DNA from: Nannochloris sp. 'desiccata'
Taxonomy: Eukaryota > Chlorophyta > Trebouxiophyceae > Chlorellales > Chlorellaceae
Assembly: GCA_019044685.2 (NCBI GenBank)
Contig: JAGTXX020000012.1
Coordinates: forward strand, 868,001 to 932,000
Direction of reading: 5' to 3'
DNA: 64,000 bases
Below are positions 52,846-63,317 of this stretch, one piece after another. The notes beneath the pieces are model-generated. The model was not told the origin of the DNA. It saw only the letters and a list, made by a program, of their open reading frames with translations, and searched no databases. The position numbers and the translations under genes were made by a program. Every line of letters begins with the position of its first letter. Position 1 is the stretch's first letter.

Positions 52846-54765
52846 TTAACGTTTCTTCTTCGCCCCTTTTGTGGCTCTCTTTTTAATGTGTTTGGGTGTC
52901 TTCACTTTCCTCTTTTCAGCATTAGCGTCCTTGACCACCTTTTTATTTTCCCTTCTCGCAGCGCGAATCTCCTCTTTCGTCAATTTTACTCGTTCTACAA
53001 ACTCTCCACTGCTATCACTGTCACTATCACTGCCACTCTTTGAACCATCTTCACTGCCACTACTACTCCCGGTACTGCTGCTGCTGCCATCCTTATCATC
53101 TTTGCTATTTTTAATATTTTTTCCAGCGGCATCGGCATCTTTCTTTCTGCTGCCCCCCTTCCGGGTGTTTTTCTCTTCCAGTTCCTGCTGCGCAGCAGCT
53201 ACCACAGCAGGTGTCTCTGCAGCTCCAGACATGTCTGCATTCATTCCAGCTATGGATTGATAGTAAATACCTTCAGTGTCTTTCCCTTCTACCAACCGCC
53301 TGTGGTCCCGCTCATAATGGGTTACTTCCTCTAATTTTTTGGGAATAAACGCTTGTGCCCAAACACGTTCTGCGACTTCCTCTTCTGCGGTACGCACCAC
53401 AGGACGAGATGCAGCAGCAGCCATAAGGGCGTCCAAAGCGGAATCTAGCCCCTCCCCGTCAGAGACGCCTGGGTCAACGGCAAAATCAAAAAGTTCTTTC
53501 GTAGTCAGAGTAGCAATACCTTGACGACGAAAGTAGTCGTTAACGTGCAGACAATCCTCACGAAGGAAATCAAACGCTCGCGGGTGGTCGAGTTCTACCG
53601 ACTGGGAGACGTCAATCACAAAAACTTCATCATTGTGATAAAGCAAATTGTATTCTGAAAGATCTGCGTGGACAAGACGGCATTTTTGATACAAATTACG
53701 GACTAGGAGAATGACTTCTGTGTAGGCACGGCGCATACGGGGTGGGGGCAGGTTGGCATCTTTTAATCGAGGAGCGGCAACACCATCGTTGCCTAAAAAT
53801 TCCATTACTAGGACGTGGAGGCGCAATTGGTGTGGTTTTGGGCATGGAATACCCGCAGAATGCAACCTTAGTAGATTTCTCATCTCTTTTTCAGCCCACA
53901 TTTTCACCATTTTTCGAGGATTTGATTTGCAAAATCGAGCAAAACGAGAATCTCCAACGACATACCTATCTCGATCTTTGAACACAAGAATGGCAGTTTT
54001 ATACACTTTAATAGCTAATTCAACGTCTTCTCCAGCAAACGCATAGTATACATTGGCTTCTTTTCCTGTAGAAATACATCCTTGAATTTCAGAAAAGACG
54101 CCTCTGTTAAGCATTTTAAACAACACCATACGTGTGCGAGGATCTAAAACTTGCTCTACTGTAGCTCTATCTGCACGATCACGGGCTCGAATGGCTGCAG
54201 AAGCAGCGCGAGAGGTTCCTGCGCGTACTGAATTCATTGCGGCAGCACCCAAGTTCCGGTGATGACCACCTAACGTGTCGGCTAAATCATCATTTATTCG
54301 CAAAGTAGGCATAATTCCACCACTAAAACGAGAATCTAGACGCTGCATATTGTTTGGCGTGGCTGTCATGGAAGATTTTGAGGCTTTCAAGGCGTTTGCA
54401 CTGCGGGACGCAGCACCGCCACCAGCATTGGGGCGGTGGGCCATGCCGGTAAAGGCTCCTGGTGAGCTTGCTCCACGAGCTTGCATCTCATCACGAAGGT
54501 CAGCCCACTCCATGGCAGAGGCTAGCTCCTCATCTTCACTACCCCAATCTTCGTCTTCTTCATCCTGTTCGTCAACCCACTGTTCTTCTTCGTCTAGCAA
54601 GGCAGCAGCCTGGCCTTCGTTGGGCCGTGCAGCCGTTGAATCTGCACCGATTGCATCTCCAGCAACTTGAGCTCCACCTCCATTTTGGGATACTTCCATC
54701 TCATCGTCGCTGTCACCAAATTTATCCGCGAGCTGTTGTAGGGTTTGTTCGGCTGTAGCAGCCAT
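52846..54765 (-). CDS. RIO1: RIO1 atypical serine kinase/ATPase
   Basis: A single-exon 639-residue RIO1, which acts in the last cytoplasmic steps of 40S ribosome maturation. The RIO-type P-loop STGKEANVYYA is near residue 228, the catalytic loop LVHADLSEYNLLY near 365 and the metal-binding FVIDVSQSVE near 382. RIO kinases lack the activation loop, as here. The N-terminus is acidic (EEEQWVDEQDEEDEDW). The C-terminus has a Ser/Asp stretch and then a strongly basic tail (KRATKGAKKKR), as in other RIO1 proteins. It is tail-to-tail with TMEM161 and shares a promoter region with eRF1, another translation gene. Confidence 0.96.
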   Translation of the reverse strand: MAATAEQTLQQLADKFGDSDDEMEVSQNGGGAQVAGDAIGADSTAARPNEGQAAALLDEEEQWVDEQDEEDEDWGSEDEELASAMEWADLRDEMQARGASSPGAFTGMAHRPNAGGGAASRSANALKASKSSMTATPNNMQRLDSRFSGGIMPTLRINDDLADTLGGHHRNLGAAAMNSVRAGTSRAASAAIRARDRADRATVEQVLDPRTRMVLFKMLNRGVFSEIQGCISTGKEANVYYAFAGEDVELAIKVYKTAILVFKDRDRYVVGDSRFARFCKSNPRKMVKMWAEKEMRNLLRLHSAGIPCPKPHQLRLHVLVMEFLGNDGVAAPRLKDANLPPPRMRRAYTEVILLVRNLYQKCRLVHADLSEYNLLYHNDEVFVIDVSQSVELDHPRAFDFLREDCLHVNDYFRRQGIATLTTKELFDFAVDPGVSDGEGLDSALDALMAAAASRPVVRTAEEEVAERVWAQAFIPKKLEEVTHYERDHRRLVEGKDTEGIYYQSIAGMNADMSGAAETPAVVAAAQQELEEKNTRKGGSRKKDADAAGKNIKNSKDDKDGSSSSTGSSSGSEDGSKSGSDSDSDSSGEFVERVKLTKEEIRAARRENKKVVKDANAEKRKVKTPKHIKKRATKGAKKKR

Positions 54766-55164
54766 TTTGTCAACAGTCTAGGCGTGAATTTCAATTAATT
54801 ATGTGGGTTTAAAGTTGCATGCGGGCGTTTTGCGGGGTCGTTGAAATAAATGAAACCCATTTACCAGATTTAATATAAAATATATGCGGCCTAGGCTCCG
54901 AATTGCATGTTTACACTCCCTCGGCTTCGCGCTTTGTTCACAGTTGCGGCGGAGTCTGTCACTTAAATTTCTGAATTCCTTAAGCTGCCTGGGTATACGT
55001 TTTGCAATTTACATTAACTACTGTACCATATAGCTGCCGACGAACCCGCTCAAGTTTTATTGACGTGCACTAAATCAGTCGATATAAGCGGCGTCTTTAC
55101 CATTGTAAACTTTTGAGCAGCCAACAGCAACAAATCTGGATTTCTTGCCTAGAATAAATTCAAT
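54766..55164. promoter_or_regulatory. Shared promoter region of RIO1 and eRF1
   Basis: This 399-bp gap lies between divergent starts of two translation-related genes. An AT-rich stretch (about 54868-54890, TTTAATATAAAATATATG) might serve as a TATA-like element, but direction is unclear. Confidence 0.4.
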
Positions 55165-57191
55165 ATGGCTGACCAGGAAGCAGCAGACCAGCAAGTGCAG
55201 CTATGGAAGATTAAGAGAGTAAGTCTTTCATCACAATTTTTGTTTCTGCCTTGGAGAGAGGCTGTTTATTTCTACGCCTCGTTTTTCCTAGTCTATTTTA
55301 TTTGAATTTCTCATGCGTTTTTTATTTTTGCGCAGTTAATCAAGATGCTCAATGAAGCCAAGGGGAACGGCACTTCCATGATCAGTCTCATTCTGCCGCC
55401 CAAGTCGCAGGTAAGCATATTTGAATTTTAAATTATCTTTTCATGCTATCTCCCCTTTAGAACCTTCCACACTTGCCAACATACATATCTAATTATCTTT
55501 TTAATCTACTTCAGGTTGCCCAAACCCAAAGTATGCTCCAAACTGAATACGGAACAGCCTCCAACATCAAATCCCGAGTCAACCGTCAATCAGTCCTCGG
55601 TGCCATTACCTCCGCTCAGCAACGTTTAAAACTCTACACCAAAGTTCCACCTAATGGTCTTATCATCTACACCGGTACCGTCATGACCGAAGATGGGAAA
55701 GAAAAGAAAATGAATATTGATTTTGAACCATTCAAACCTATCAACACATCGCTCTACCTATGCGACAATAAATTCCACACAGAAGCTCTATCCGAGTTGA
55801 TGGAGACCGATTCCAGGTATGGCTTCATTATAATGGATGGTAATGGTAGCTTGTATGGTACTTTAAGTGGCAATACTCGTGAGATATTACACAAATTTAC
55901 AGTCGACTTGCCTAAAAAGCACGGTCGCGGAGGTCAGTCCGCACTTCGTTTTGCTCGTTTGCGTATGGAAAAACGCCATAATTACGTCCGTAAAGTAGCT
56001 GAAATTGCGGTACAGATGTTTATGAGCAATGATAGACCTAATGTCGCTGGATTGGTGATTGCTGGGTCTGCTGATTTTAAAACAGAGCTGTCTCAGTCAG
56101 ACATGTTTGATCAGCGTTTGCAAGCAATCATCATGGCAGTAGTAGATGTCTCGTATGGTAAGTATATACTTCAGTCTTTATATTAGGTTATATTAGCTGG
56201 GAAATGGGGAGTTAGTTAGTGTGGGAGTAAATAAAGTAGATTGAACAGCTAATTAAATAGCTGTTGAGTGTATTATGATACTGTTTTAGATTTTTTTTTT
56301 TAATTGGGTGCCTTACCAATTTCCGGCCTGACTTGGGACTACTTTGTAGTCTTTTTGTCATAGGTGGCAAGAGATCAAATGGCGGTTACCCTAGAGTATT
56401 ATTTGATTCCCTCGCACGGAGTGTTACTTAAAGACCCCCGCACGGGTCTGATGGAGTGCACTCTGTTTTATGGGGGTCGGACATTTTTATTTTTGATTTT
56501 CTCTATCGTATTCTATACGATCAGCATCCGATACTGCTATATAACGCATTGATGAATTTAATATTTCTTACCTATCCTTCTCTTCTTCTTTCCCTTTTCG
56601 TTCTTGTTCACAGGTGGCGAGAATGGGTTTTCGCAAGCTATTGAACTTTCAGCCGAAACGCTGAGCAACGTCAAATTCGTTCAAGAAAAACGTCTGTTAT
56701 CATCATTCTTCGATCAAATTTCTCAAGATACAGGTAAATTCTGTTTCGGAATTCGTGATACCTTGACGTGCCTTGAAATGGGTGCGGTAGAAACCCTTGT
56801 AGTGTGGGAAAACTTGGAAGTAACCCGCTATGTTTTAAACAACCCGGTGACCGGCGATCAGGAGATTAAATTTTTGACCAAGGAAGAAGACACAGATGGT
56901 GCTCACTTGTTAGATAAATCCACAGGTGTGGTATTGGATATTGTGGAAAAACAGCAATTACTTGAATGGATTGCCAATGACTATAAAAAATTCGGCTGTG
57001 CACTGGAGTTTGTGACAAATCGTAGTCAAGAAGGAAATCAATTTTGTCGTGGTTTTGGCGGCATAGGCGGCGTGTTGCGATATCAAGTCAACACAGCTGA
57101 GTTTGAAGAGGACGATTATAATGGATTTGAAGGAAGCAGTGGTGACGATAAAGATAATGATGGTTATTTCTCATCAGATTCTGATTTTTAA
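55165..57191 (+). CDS. ERF1: Eukaryotic release factor eRF1
   Basis: Four exons (55165-55218, 55336-55410, 55515-56157, 56614-57191) encode 449 residues of eRF1, which decodes all stop codons and triggers peptide release with eRF3. Key motifs sit almost exactly where they do in human eRF1: GTS in exon 2, NIKS at about 59-62, YLCDNKF, and GGQ at about 183 ([11 protein letters not shown]). The NIKS and YxCxxxF motifs are unaltered, consistent with the standard code. The last joint (G+GT) restores [16 protein letters not shown]. Introns are 117, 104 and 456 nt; the third is much longer and full of hairpins. The C-terminus ends in an acidic Asp/Ser tail. TGTAA is at 57358-57362. Confidence 0.96.
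56337..56521 (+). other. Hairpin-rich segment in eRF1 intron 3
   Basis: Within the 456-nt intron are three separate inverted repeats. GACTAC/GTAGTC (56337-56342 and 56346-56351) has a 3-nt loop. A two-tier stem follows: ACGGAGTG pairs with CACTCTGT (56416-56423 and 56459-56466) and encloses AGACCC/GGGTCT (56432-56437 and 56444-56449). ATCGTAT/ATACGAT (56505-56511 and 56515-56521) has a 3-nt loop. The two-tier stem with an open internal loop recalls one half of an H/ACA snoRNA, and an ACA follows at 56481-56483. I cannot confirm an RNA gene. Confidence 0.35.
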
Positions 57192-57901
57192 AGAAAGAAA
57201 GAATGAAAAAAGTAAGTCCTTTTCTTTAATCTTGTTTTTTTTGTTTCTCGCTCTTTTTACCGCTGTTGCCATTTTTCTGTTTGATTTTTTGATTTAAACT
57301 CGCATTTTTGACCAGTGGTGGTTAGCTAGCTAGCTAGCTCCGTGTGTCTGTTCTATATGTAATTAGTTGCCAATAAAGAAAAAAGGTATTACTCAATGCA
57401 GCCAAGCGAAACTACTTTTTCTTTGGAAAAACTTTTTCCAAAAAGTATACTAAGCGATCTCGTGCATGCCAAAGGGAAAAACAAGCAAACAAAACTACGC
57501 GTTCTAGTCAAAAGAATGGAATCGATCGTAATATTACTAGACACATAAAACTCAAACCGTCTAGTAGAGTAAGGCATGCCAAAGAAGAAAAAAAACCAAA
57601 AATATACCTGGGAAAAAAGAAAATCAGGAAAAAAGTCTCTCTCTATCTCTCCATAACCTAATCGGTAGCGTTATTTATTTAGGGAGGCAAGGGTTGTTTT
57701 GTTGGGGGAGAAAGAAGGGAACATACGCAAATCAATCGAAAAAGATTACCGTCACATTATTTACCCAAGTATTTATCCATCGATTAACACCTACTTAACA
57801 CCTACTCCCTCCAATTAAATTTCATTTATTTATATATTGATTGATAAAATATGCATTTTATAAAGTACGCCGAAAAAATGATGCGAGTTTTTATTTTTAC
57901 C
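57192..57901. other. Convergent 3' region of eRF1 and the SBP gene
   Basis: This 710-bp AT-rich gap contains a TAGC tetranucleotide run (57323-57339) and the eRF1 TGTAA (57358-57362). Several ORFs of 60-75 codons occur, none gene-like. Confidence 0.45.
57323..57339. repeat. (TAGC)n short tandem repeat
   Basis: Four TAGC units in the eRF1 3' region; each unit pair is palindromic (GCTAGC). Confidence 0.85.
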
Positions 57902-60900
57902 TCAAGCCACTGCTGTCTGCAAGAAAATGCGTCGAGAGCGACGTTCACTCATATACACAGCAGCCACAGGCAAAGCACAGCATGCTATCGCTTGGAAAAC
58001 AAACATCCCACTTGCACACAATAATGGATCTACACTACCAAATGCTGCTTTGCAAATATCTCCATTAATTGTTGCAGACAAAGGCAACATGGCCAACAAG
58101 GTCGGTAGATGGTACGCTACTCGTGCCTTTGCACCAAAACTCAACATCGCGATTTGCGCAAATGAGGAGCTTTCTAGCAGAGCTATTTTGATGTTGTACG
58201 TGGGGGAGTAGATGGTTCCAGTGCCAGGCATTGCCGTCACCGCCATCTGACCGAGTTTGTGCACGAACAATGAGATAATACACAGCCACTCCCTTCTGGC
58301 AATGTAGTGTCGAGGACCAGTGACCGCCAAGGTCAAATAGGCAGAATTGAATGCAATTAAGAACGTCATCACCGCACCAAGAATAGAGAAGTACATGTTC
58401 CAACGAAGCATCCAGGCCATTTGACTGAGGATCGTGATCATCATAAACGCAATATCTACGGGAATCTGACCCATATGGTACCATTGAGCGTACTTTGCCT
58501 CGAGTGCAGGGCATGCAAAGGTAAGCAAAGCGGACGAGGCAGCGTCGCGAGATAAGTTGGTGCCGTGGTAGGCTGCCTTTGCAATGGCTACATCGTCGAT
58601 TTCTGAAGCCAATCGCTCAATTGACAACCCTCCTTTTGCCGACATCATTTTAGAGAAGGAAGAAGAAGGCATATTTGCAAGTCGATCGTTGTCATTGTCA
58701 AAGGCAGAAAAGGCAGAAGCATCAGACAAATTGCTGTTACCGTTCTTTATAGATCCATCAGCACCAGCGACGGCTGCAGCGGCAGAAGCTCCTTTGGCTT
58801 GCATACGGAAGTATTGAGCTTGAGCGATGACCCGCTCCAAGTCGGATAAAGTACCAAATTGAGTGGCTAATCCGAGGGGAGTAGATCCATCTTCAGCACG
58901 GGCGCCTTCCCATCCATTCAACGCATCAGGGCATGCCGCAGTGAGCAAAGCAGCGATTAAGCCACCATCGGAAATCAAAGCAGCAAAATGAACGGCAGCG
59001 AGGCCACGACGACCAGGGGTAGTTGCCTTGAACTCGTGCCCTTTAGAACGACCCCAGTTGAGAAGTAAAGTCACCATATCTGCGCTTTGAGTGCGGACAG
59101 CAAGATGTAATAACGACATGCCAGTAGCACGGACTGAATACACGTCAGAGCTGGACATTGCTTCAGAGGGAGAGGTGTTGTCAAGCACCGATGCTGATAA
59201 TGCTAACCCAGCAAGAGCTGGCCATTTTCTTTGAATAGTAAATGGCAGTAAACGACGAGCAGCGTTTCCCACTTTCACAGGTCCAGCAGTAGCAAGTGCA
59301 GCAGAGTTTATACTGGAAGTAGCTTCTACTAAAGCACCCAACTCGTAAATCAAGGCATCAACTTCGCCGACATCAGGAGTTGCCTCCAAAGTAGCAATCT
59401 CTCCAGCAACTTCAGGAGTAGGTGCGACAAGCACAGCACGCGCAGCAGATGCATACGCACCACGCATAACTTCCACTTGTACAGTGCCAGGGTGTAAGGG
59501 TCCTTTAACACGTACTTCAAGGCGCTGAAGACCTTGCCACTCAGGGCGCTCCTCAGGTTCTCCAACAACATCGACCTGGAGATGACGTCCTTGACTACGC
59601 GCCAACACAACATCACCTTCACGTCCTAAATTGTATCCCCAGATACTCAACATAACTGAACCACCACGGGAAGGAGGGGTTACCGCCAAGGGGCGGACAG
59701 CAGATACGGAAGGCATCAAACGAGAAGCTCCAGCAGTATCAACTACGTAAAGCAGCTTACCATCTTGTACCATGGCCAGCTTATCGCCCAACTGCATCAC
59801 CACAGTGTGTGCAGCTGAGGTACTGCCCGGGGAAGATTCTAAGAAACGCTGGACAGCACCGTGCATGCCACCTTCAGTGACTAATGCCTGCCCATCAGAG
59901 TTGACCATAGCATTGACCTCAAGATGAACACATCCAGGACGCATATAGCCCTCCATAGAATCCACAGCAAGCATATCCTGCAAGGATGCTTTCAGATCAG
60001 CAGGTAAGTCAGCGGGTGTGCATCCAAAAAGCTTTGCTGAGAGACGAACAAGGCGTTCATCTGCAGCATAGTGCACTTGAGAGTGATCATACGCCAACAA
60101 ATTCAGTGCTTCTTCAAGTACAGAGGTAGCATCGGAAGAGGCAGACGAACGGACTTGGTTGAGCTGTCCCACGGCAACGCCATTTGCTTGCAAGTAGGGA
60201 GGCAAGCCACTGACACCAGTGGTAACGGTACGAGGGCCGAAAGAAGGCTGGCGAGGAGCATGGTGTTGCCGTTGCTGCTGCTGTAATTCTTGTTGAGCCA
60301 CAGCTGCAGCAGCTGCCATAACACCAGGATTTGCCATTAAGGCGTTTGTAGCATTGGACAAAAAGGGGAAGGCGACAGCTTGTTGAGCTTGAGAGTATGG
60401 TGAAGGGACTGCGGTGCTCATTCCTTGGCCAATGTGCTCAGGTAAAGTCATACCAGCGGTAATGAAGGGAGATTTTGGTAACGTACGAACTGTCTGGCCA
60501 GCAGCAGCGGCACCATTGGCAGCTCCAGCATTGGAAGCAGCAGCGAATGCAGCATCATTAGGATTAAATCCGAACTCCTTTGTAAGCTCTTCTAATACAG
60601 TCATATCATCTAAATCCATCACAGTGGTGGGATCGATCGAAAGGAAACTGGTGGCCGCGTTGCCATGTTGACCAGAAGCATGAACAGATGCTAAGCCACC
60701 AGGGCCTAAAACATCTTCTAAGAAGCCATCCCCAAGTAAATCCAAGTCTGCTTGGGTAATGCCTGGAAGTCCAGGAACAGGCATGGAAGGGTAGTTTCCA
60801 GCAGAGCCGTTGGAATTGCCAGAGAGTGACTGGCCACCCGAGGAGTTTGAATTCGTAGTATTGTTGGAGAGTCTCATCTGCCTGTGGAGCTTTTGAATTT

Positions 60901-61979
60901 TAGGAGCAAGTTCTGCTTCAGTCATACCGTATTTGCGGCGAAGAGCAGCTTCGTCAATGCGACCAGTAGTGCGGAGCATGTGTTGCATTTCACGCTGACG
61001 GCGACGTCGGACATTATGTTTCTCCAATCTAGCACGGCAAGAGCGCTTATCGCCGTCAAATTCTTCAATATTGTGGAATTTACCACATTGCTGGCAAAAA
61101 CGCTGCTCACGGCCGCGGTTAGTTACTAAACTGGCCCTCAGGTGTTGCTCGCAGATTTTATAGCGAGCATGGTATTCCTTCATAGTGGAGATGTCTGAGG
61201 AACAGCCATCGACCTGTAAATCAATAGAGCAACGCAGAGCATATTTAGCATAATTCAGCTTGAAACGCAAGGTTAAACCGCAGAAAGAGCAAGTTCTCGA
61301 ACACTTACCTGGCATTGATTCTCTTTTTTGTCATCTTTACTGCCACTGATCATGCTGACAAGCTTGCTGCCCGCACGTAATAAACCACCATCATTAGTTT
61401 CTTTCACATCGAGGCCAAAGCGGTCTATCTTGAACTCGTCATCCTCCCACTTTGCATCGTCTTGAACAGCCATAGTGGCCCCGGAGTTGCTCCCTTCGTC
61501 CCGGAAGCTAAGCCGCTGCTCCTTTGACGTTTTAAAAATATCAAATGCTCTGCAAAGGCCAAATATCGTTAAGTAAGTATGACAGAAAAGATAGCATTAT
61601 GCGAAGCCAGCGAGCACCTGCCAACGCTAAATAGGGCCATTCGCTAGGCTAGAACCGGTTGCTCCGCCGACAGGCAGTTTCTATTTACGCTCCAAAAATA
61701 GTAAAGGGGGAGGAACCCTGGCTAATCGTGTTTAGAGTCGAGCACGTTAGCCTGACATTGGGGTCAGGCCCCAATTTCCCACAACTTACCGAGCAAATAC
61801 TCTCCGAGGTGCGACCTGCTCTCGGTCTGTAGATTTAGGGAGAATAGAATTTCAAATACAGGTTATAACTGGCCGCAGAGAGCAAGTATGTGGAAATAAA
61901 TTAAAGAAAGAGGAGATGGTCCTGCCTCACCTAAAGAAAGGGTTCTTGCTCTCAGAGTCTGTCGCTTTTGAGTGACCAT
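57902..61979 (-). CDS. Large SBP-domain transcription factor with ankyrin repeats and membrane domain
   Basis: I build four exons: 61979-61931, 61826-61790, 61549-61309 and 61213-57902, giving 1212 residues. The last two are certain: their joint restores the SBP zinc domain, exon 3 supplying the first Cys (ENQCQ) and exon 4 VDGCSSDISTMKEYHARYKIC, then RFCQQCGKFH and the nuclear signal KRSCRARLEKHNVRRRRQ. The first two exons have good splice sites and stay in frame with ATG 61473, adding 54 residues; otherwise they are 5' UTR. Downstream are a Gln-rich part, an IPT/TIG-like segment (about 617-720), ankyrin-like repeats (about 803-905; SLLHLAVRTQSADMVTLLL) and several hydrophobic helices (about 1020-1197). 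Plant SPL1/SPL14 and algal CRR1 share SBP plus ankyrin. Targets are unknown; SBP domains bind GTAC cores. Confidence 0.9.
61751..61775. promoter_or_regulatory. Interlocked inverted repeats in the SBP gene's 5' intron
   Basis: CCTGAC (61751-61756) pairs with GTCAGG (61763-61768), while ATTGGGG (61757-61763) pairs with CCCCAAT (61769-61775). The two hairpins share bases and exclude each other, or could combine as a tight pseudoknot. They lie 14-38 nt downstream of the proposed donor at 61789 on the minus strand. Confidence 0.5.
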
Positions 61980-62112
61980 TTTAGAGGCTCCTAATGCCAT
62001 ATACTTCCTTGTTAAATATTTTGAACAACCTCGACCGAGCGGGTGTGCCCTTGCCAGCTCTCTTCACGCCTCTTTTATTGCTCCATAAATTTGATCTAAA
62101 GTAGTCGTCACG

Positions 62113-63080
62113 ATGACCGACCCTCTCTTCCCAGTGATGACCAACTTTTATATCGGATCATTTCAGACTGCCATCAGCGAAGCGTCCCATCTCACTGGGC
62201 TGTCTGAAGAGCAGAAATTGCAACGCGAAATCTTTACACAGCGAGCTTACCTCGAGATTGGATCTTATGACGTGCGTAAAATTTACAAATGAGTTCAGGT
62301 TGATGATTGATTTACCGGAGGTTAGCCATGTTCAATACTTAGTCTCCTTTTTACATTAATTTGCAGTTGGTGCTCACTGAAATTGCAGACGACGCTCCTC
62401 TCGCTCTGCGCGCTGTCAAAACCCTCGCAGCCTACTTAAAATCCCCCCAATCACAAGCCGCTTCAGCGTTACAGCAGGCGGAAGCTTGGGCAGAGGACCC
62501 CAACTGCGCCTCCAATTCCACAGTGCTCTTGATCGCCGGTATGCTCCTTGCTCTTGAAGGCAACCTTGAAGCTGCTCTCAAGGTTTGCCACGCCGGTCTT
62601 AGCTTAGAAATGATGGCTTTAAGCGTCCAAATTTGCCTTAGAATGGACCGCCCAGATGCAGCAGAAAAAGTACAGCGTGCCATGTCCGCCATTGACGATG
62701 ACGCTCCACTTACACAGCTCGCTGCAGCTTGGGTAGCCCTTCACCAAGGTGGCACTAAAGTTCAGGAAGCATATTATATATATCAGGAGCTTGGAGATAA
62801 GTTTGTGTGGACTGTACGTCTCCACAATGGTCTTGCTGTATGCCAAATGAGGATGGGTCGGTGGGAGGATGCTGAAGCTGAGCTGCTGCAGGCGTTTGAA
62901 AAGAACGCCAAAGATGCAGATACTCTTGCTAATTTGATCACTGTCAGCGTGCATTTGGGTAAGCCTGCGTCTAGATATATCACTTTGCTTAAAGGCGCTG
63001 CACCAAGTCATGCTATTTTGGCAAGATCAGATGCAGCCGAGGAAGCATTTGAAAAAGCAATGGCCAGCGTGTCTGCTTAG
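62113..63080 (+). CDS. Coatomer subunit epsilon (epsilon-COP)
   Basis: Two exons, 62113-62271 and 62367-63080 (95-nt intron, phase 0), encode 290 residues of epsilon-COP, a subunit of the COPI coat for Golgi-to-ER retrograde vesicles. The start has FPVMTNFYIGSFQTAISEA, matching the family's NxFYIGSYQ. Later blocks are AYLEIGSYD across the joint, LTQLAAAWVALHQGGTKVQEAYYIYQEL and MGRWEDAEAELLQAFEKN, followed by TLANLITVSVHLGKP. The protein is an all-helical TPR-like solenoid, and the length equals the family norm (about 290-308). It is tail-to-tail with the sterol dehydrogenase gene. Confidence 0.95.
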
Positions 63081-63185
63081 AAATTAAGGGAAATTTTTTA
63101 GAGTGTTCCGTATACATTGTTGAATCTATTCTTTCTCTACTTTGGCATTCTTGTGAATTATAATAGCCACATATAATAAATCTTC

Positions 63186-63190
63186 TTACA
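63186..63190 (-). terminator. Candidate TGTAA poly(A) signal, sterol dehydrogenase gene
   Basis: TTACA on the plus strand, 128 nt beyond the stop codon of the minus-strand gene. Confidence 0.4.
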
Positions 63191-63317
63191 AGAGAGGGAT
63201 ATAAAAACAGAAGTAGCGACAAAGCAGCAGGGGAAGCCAATAATAAAGTATCAAATCAAATCACACGACGGACTTTATTACCTCGATATTTCTGTACAAA
63301 TACACAAAAAACACCCA

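Noticed and set aside
56364..56552. 62-codon ORF in eRF1 intron 3 as an alternative exon
   Set aside because: Joining it would interrupt the conserved SYGGENGF block and add an unrelated hydrophobic tail.
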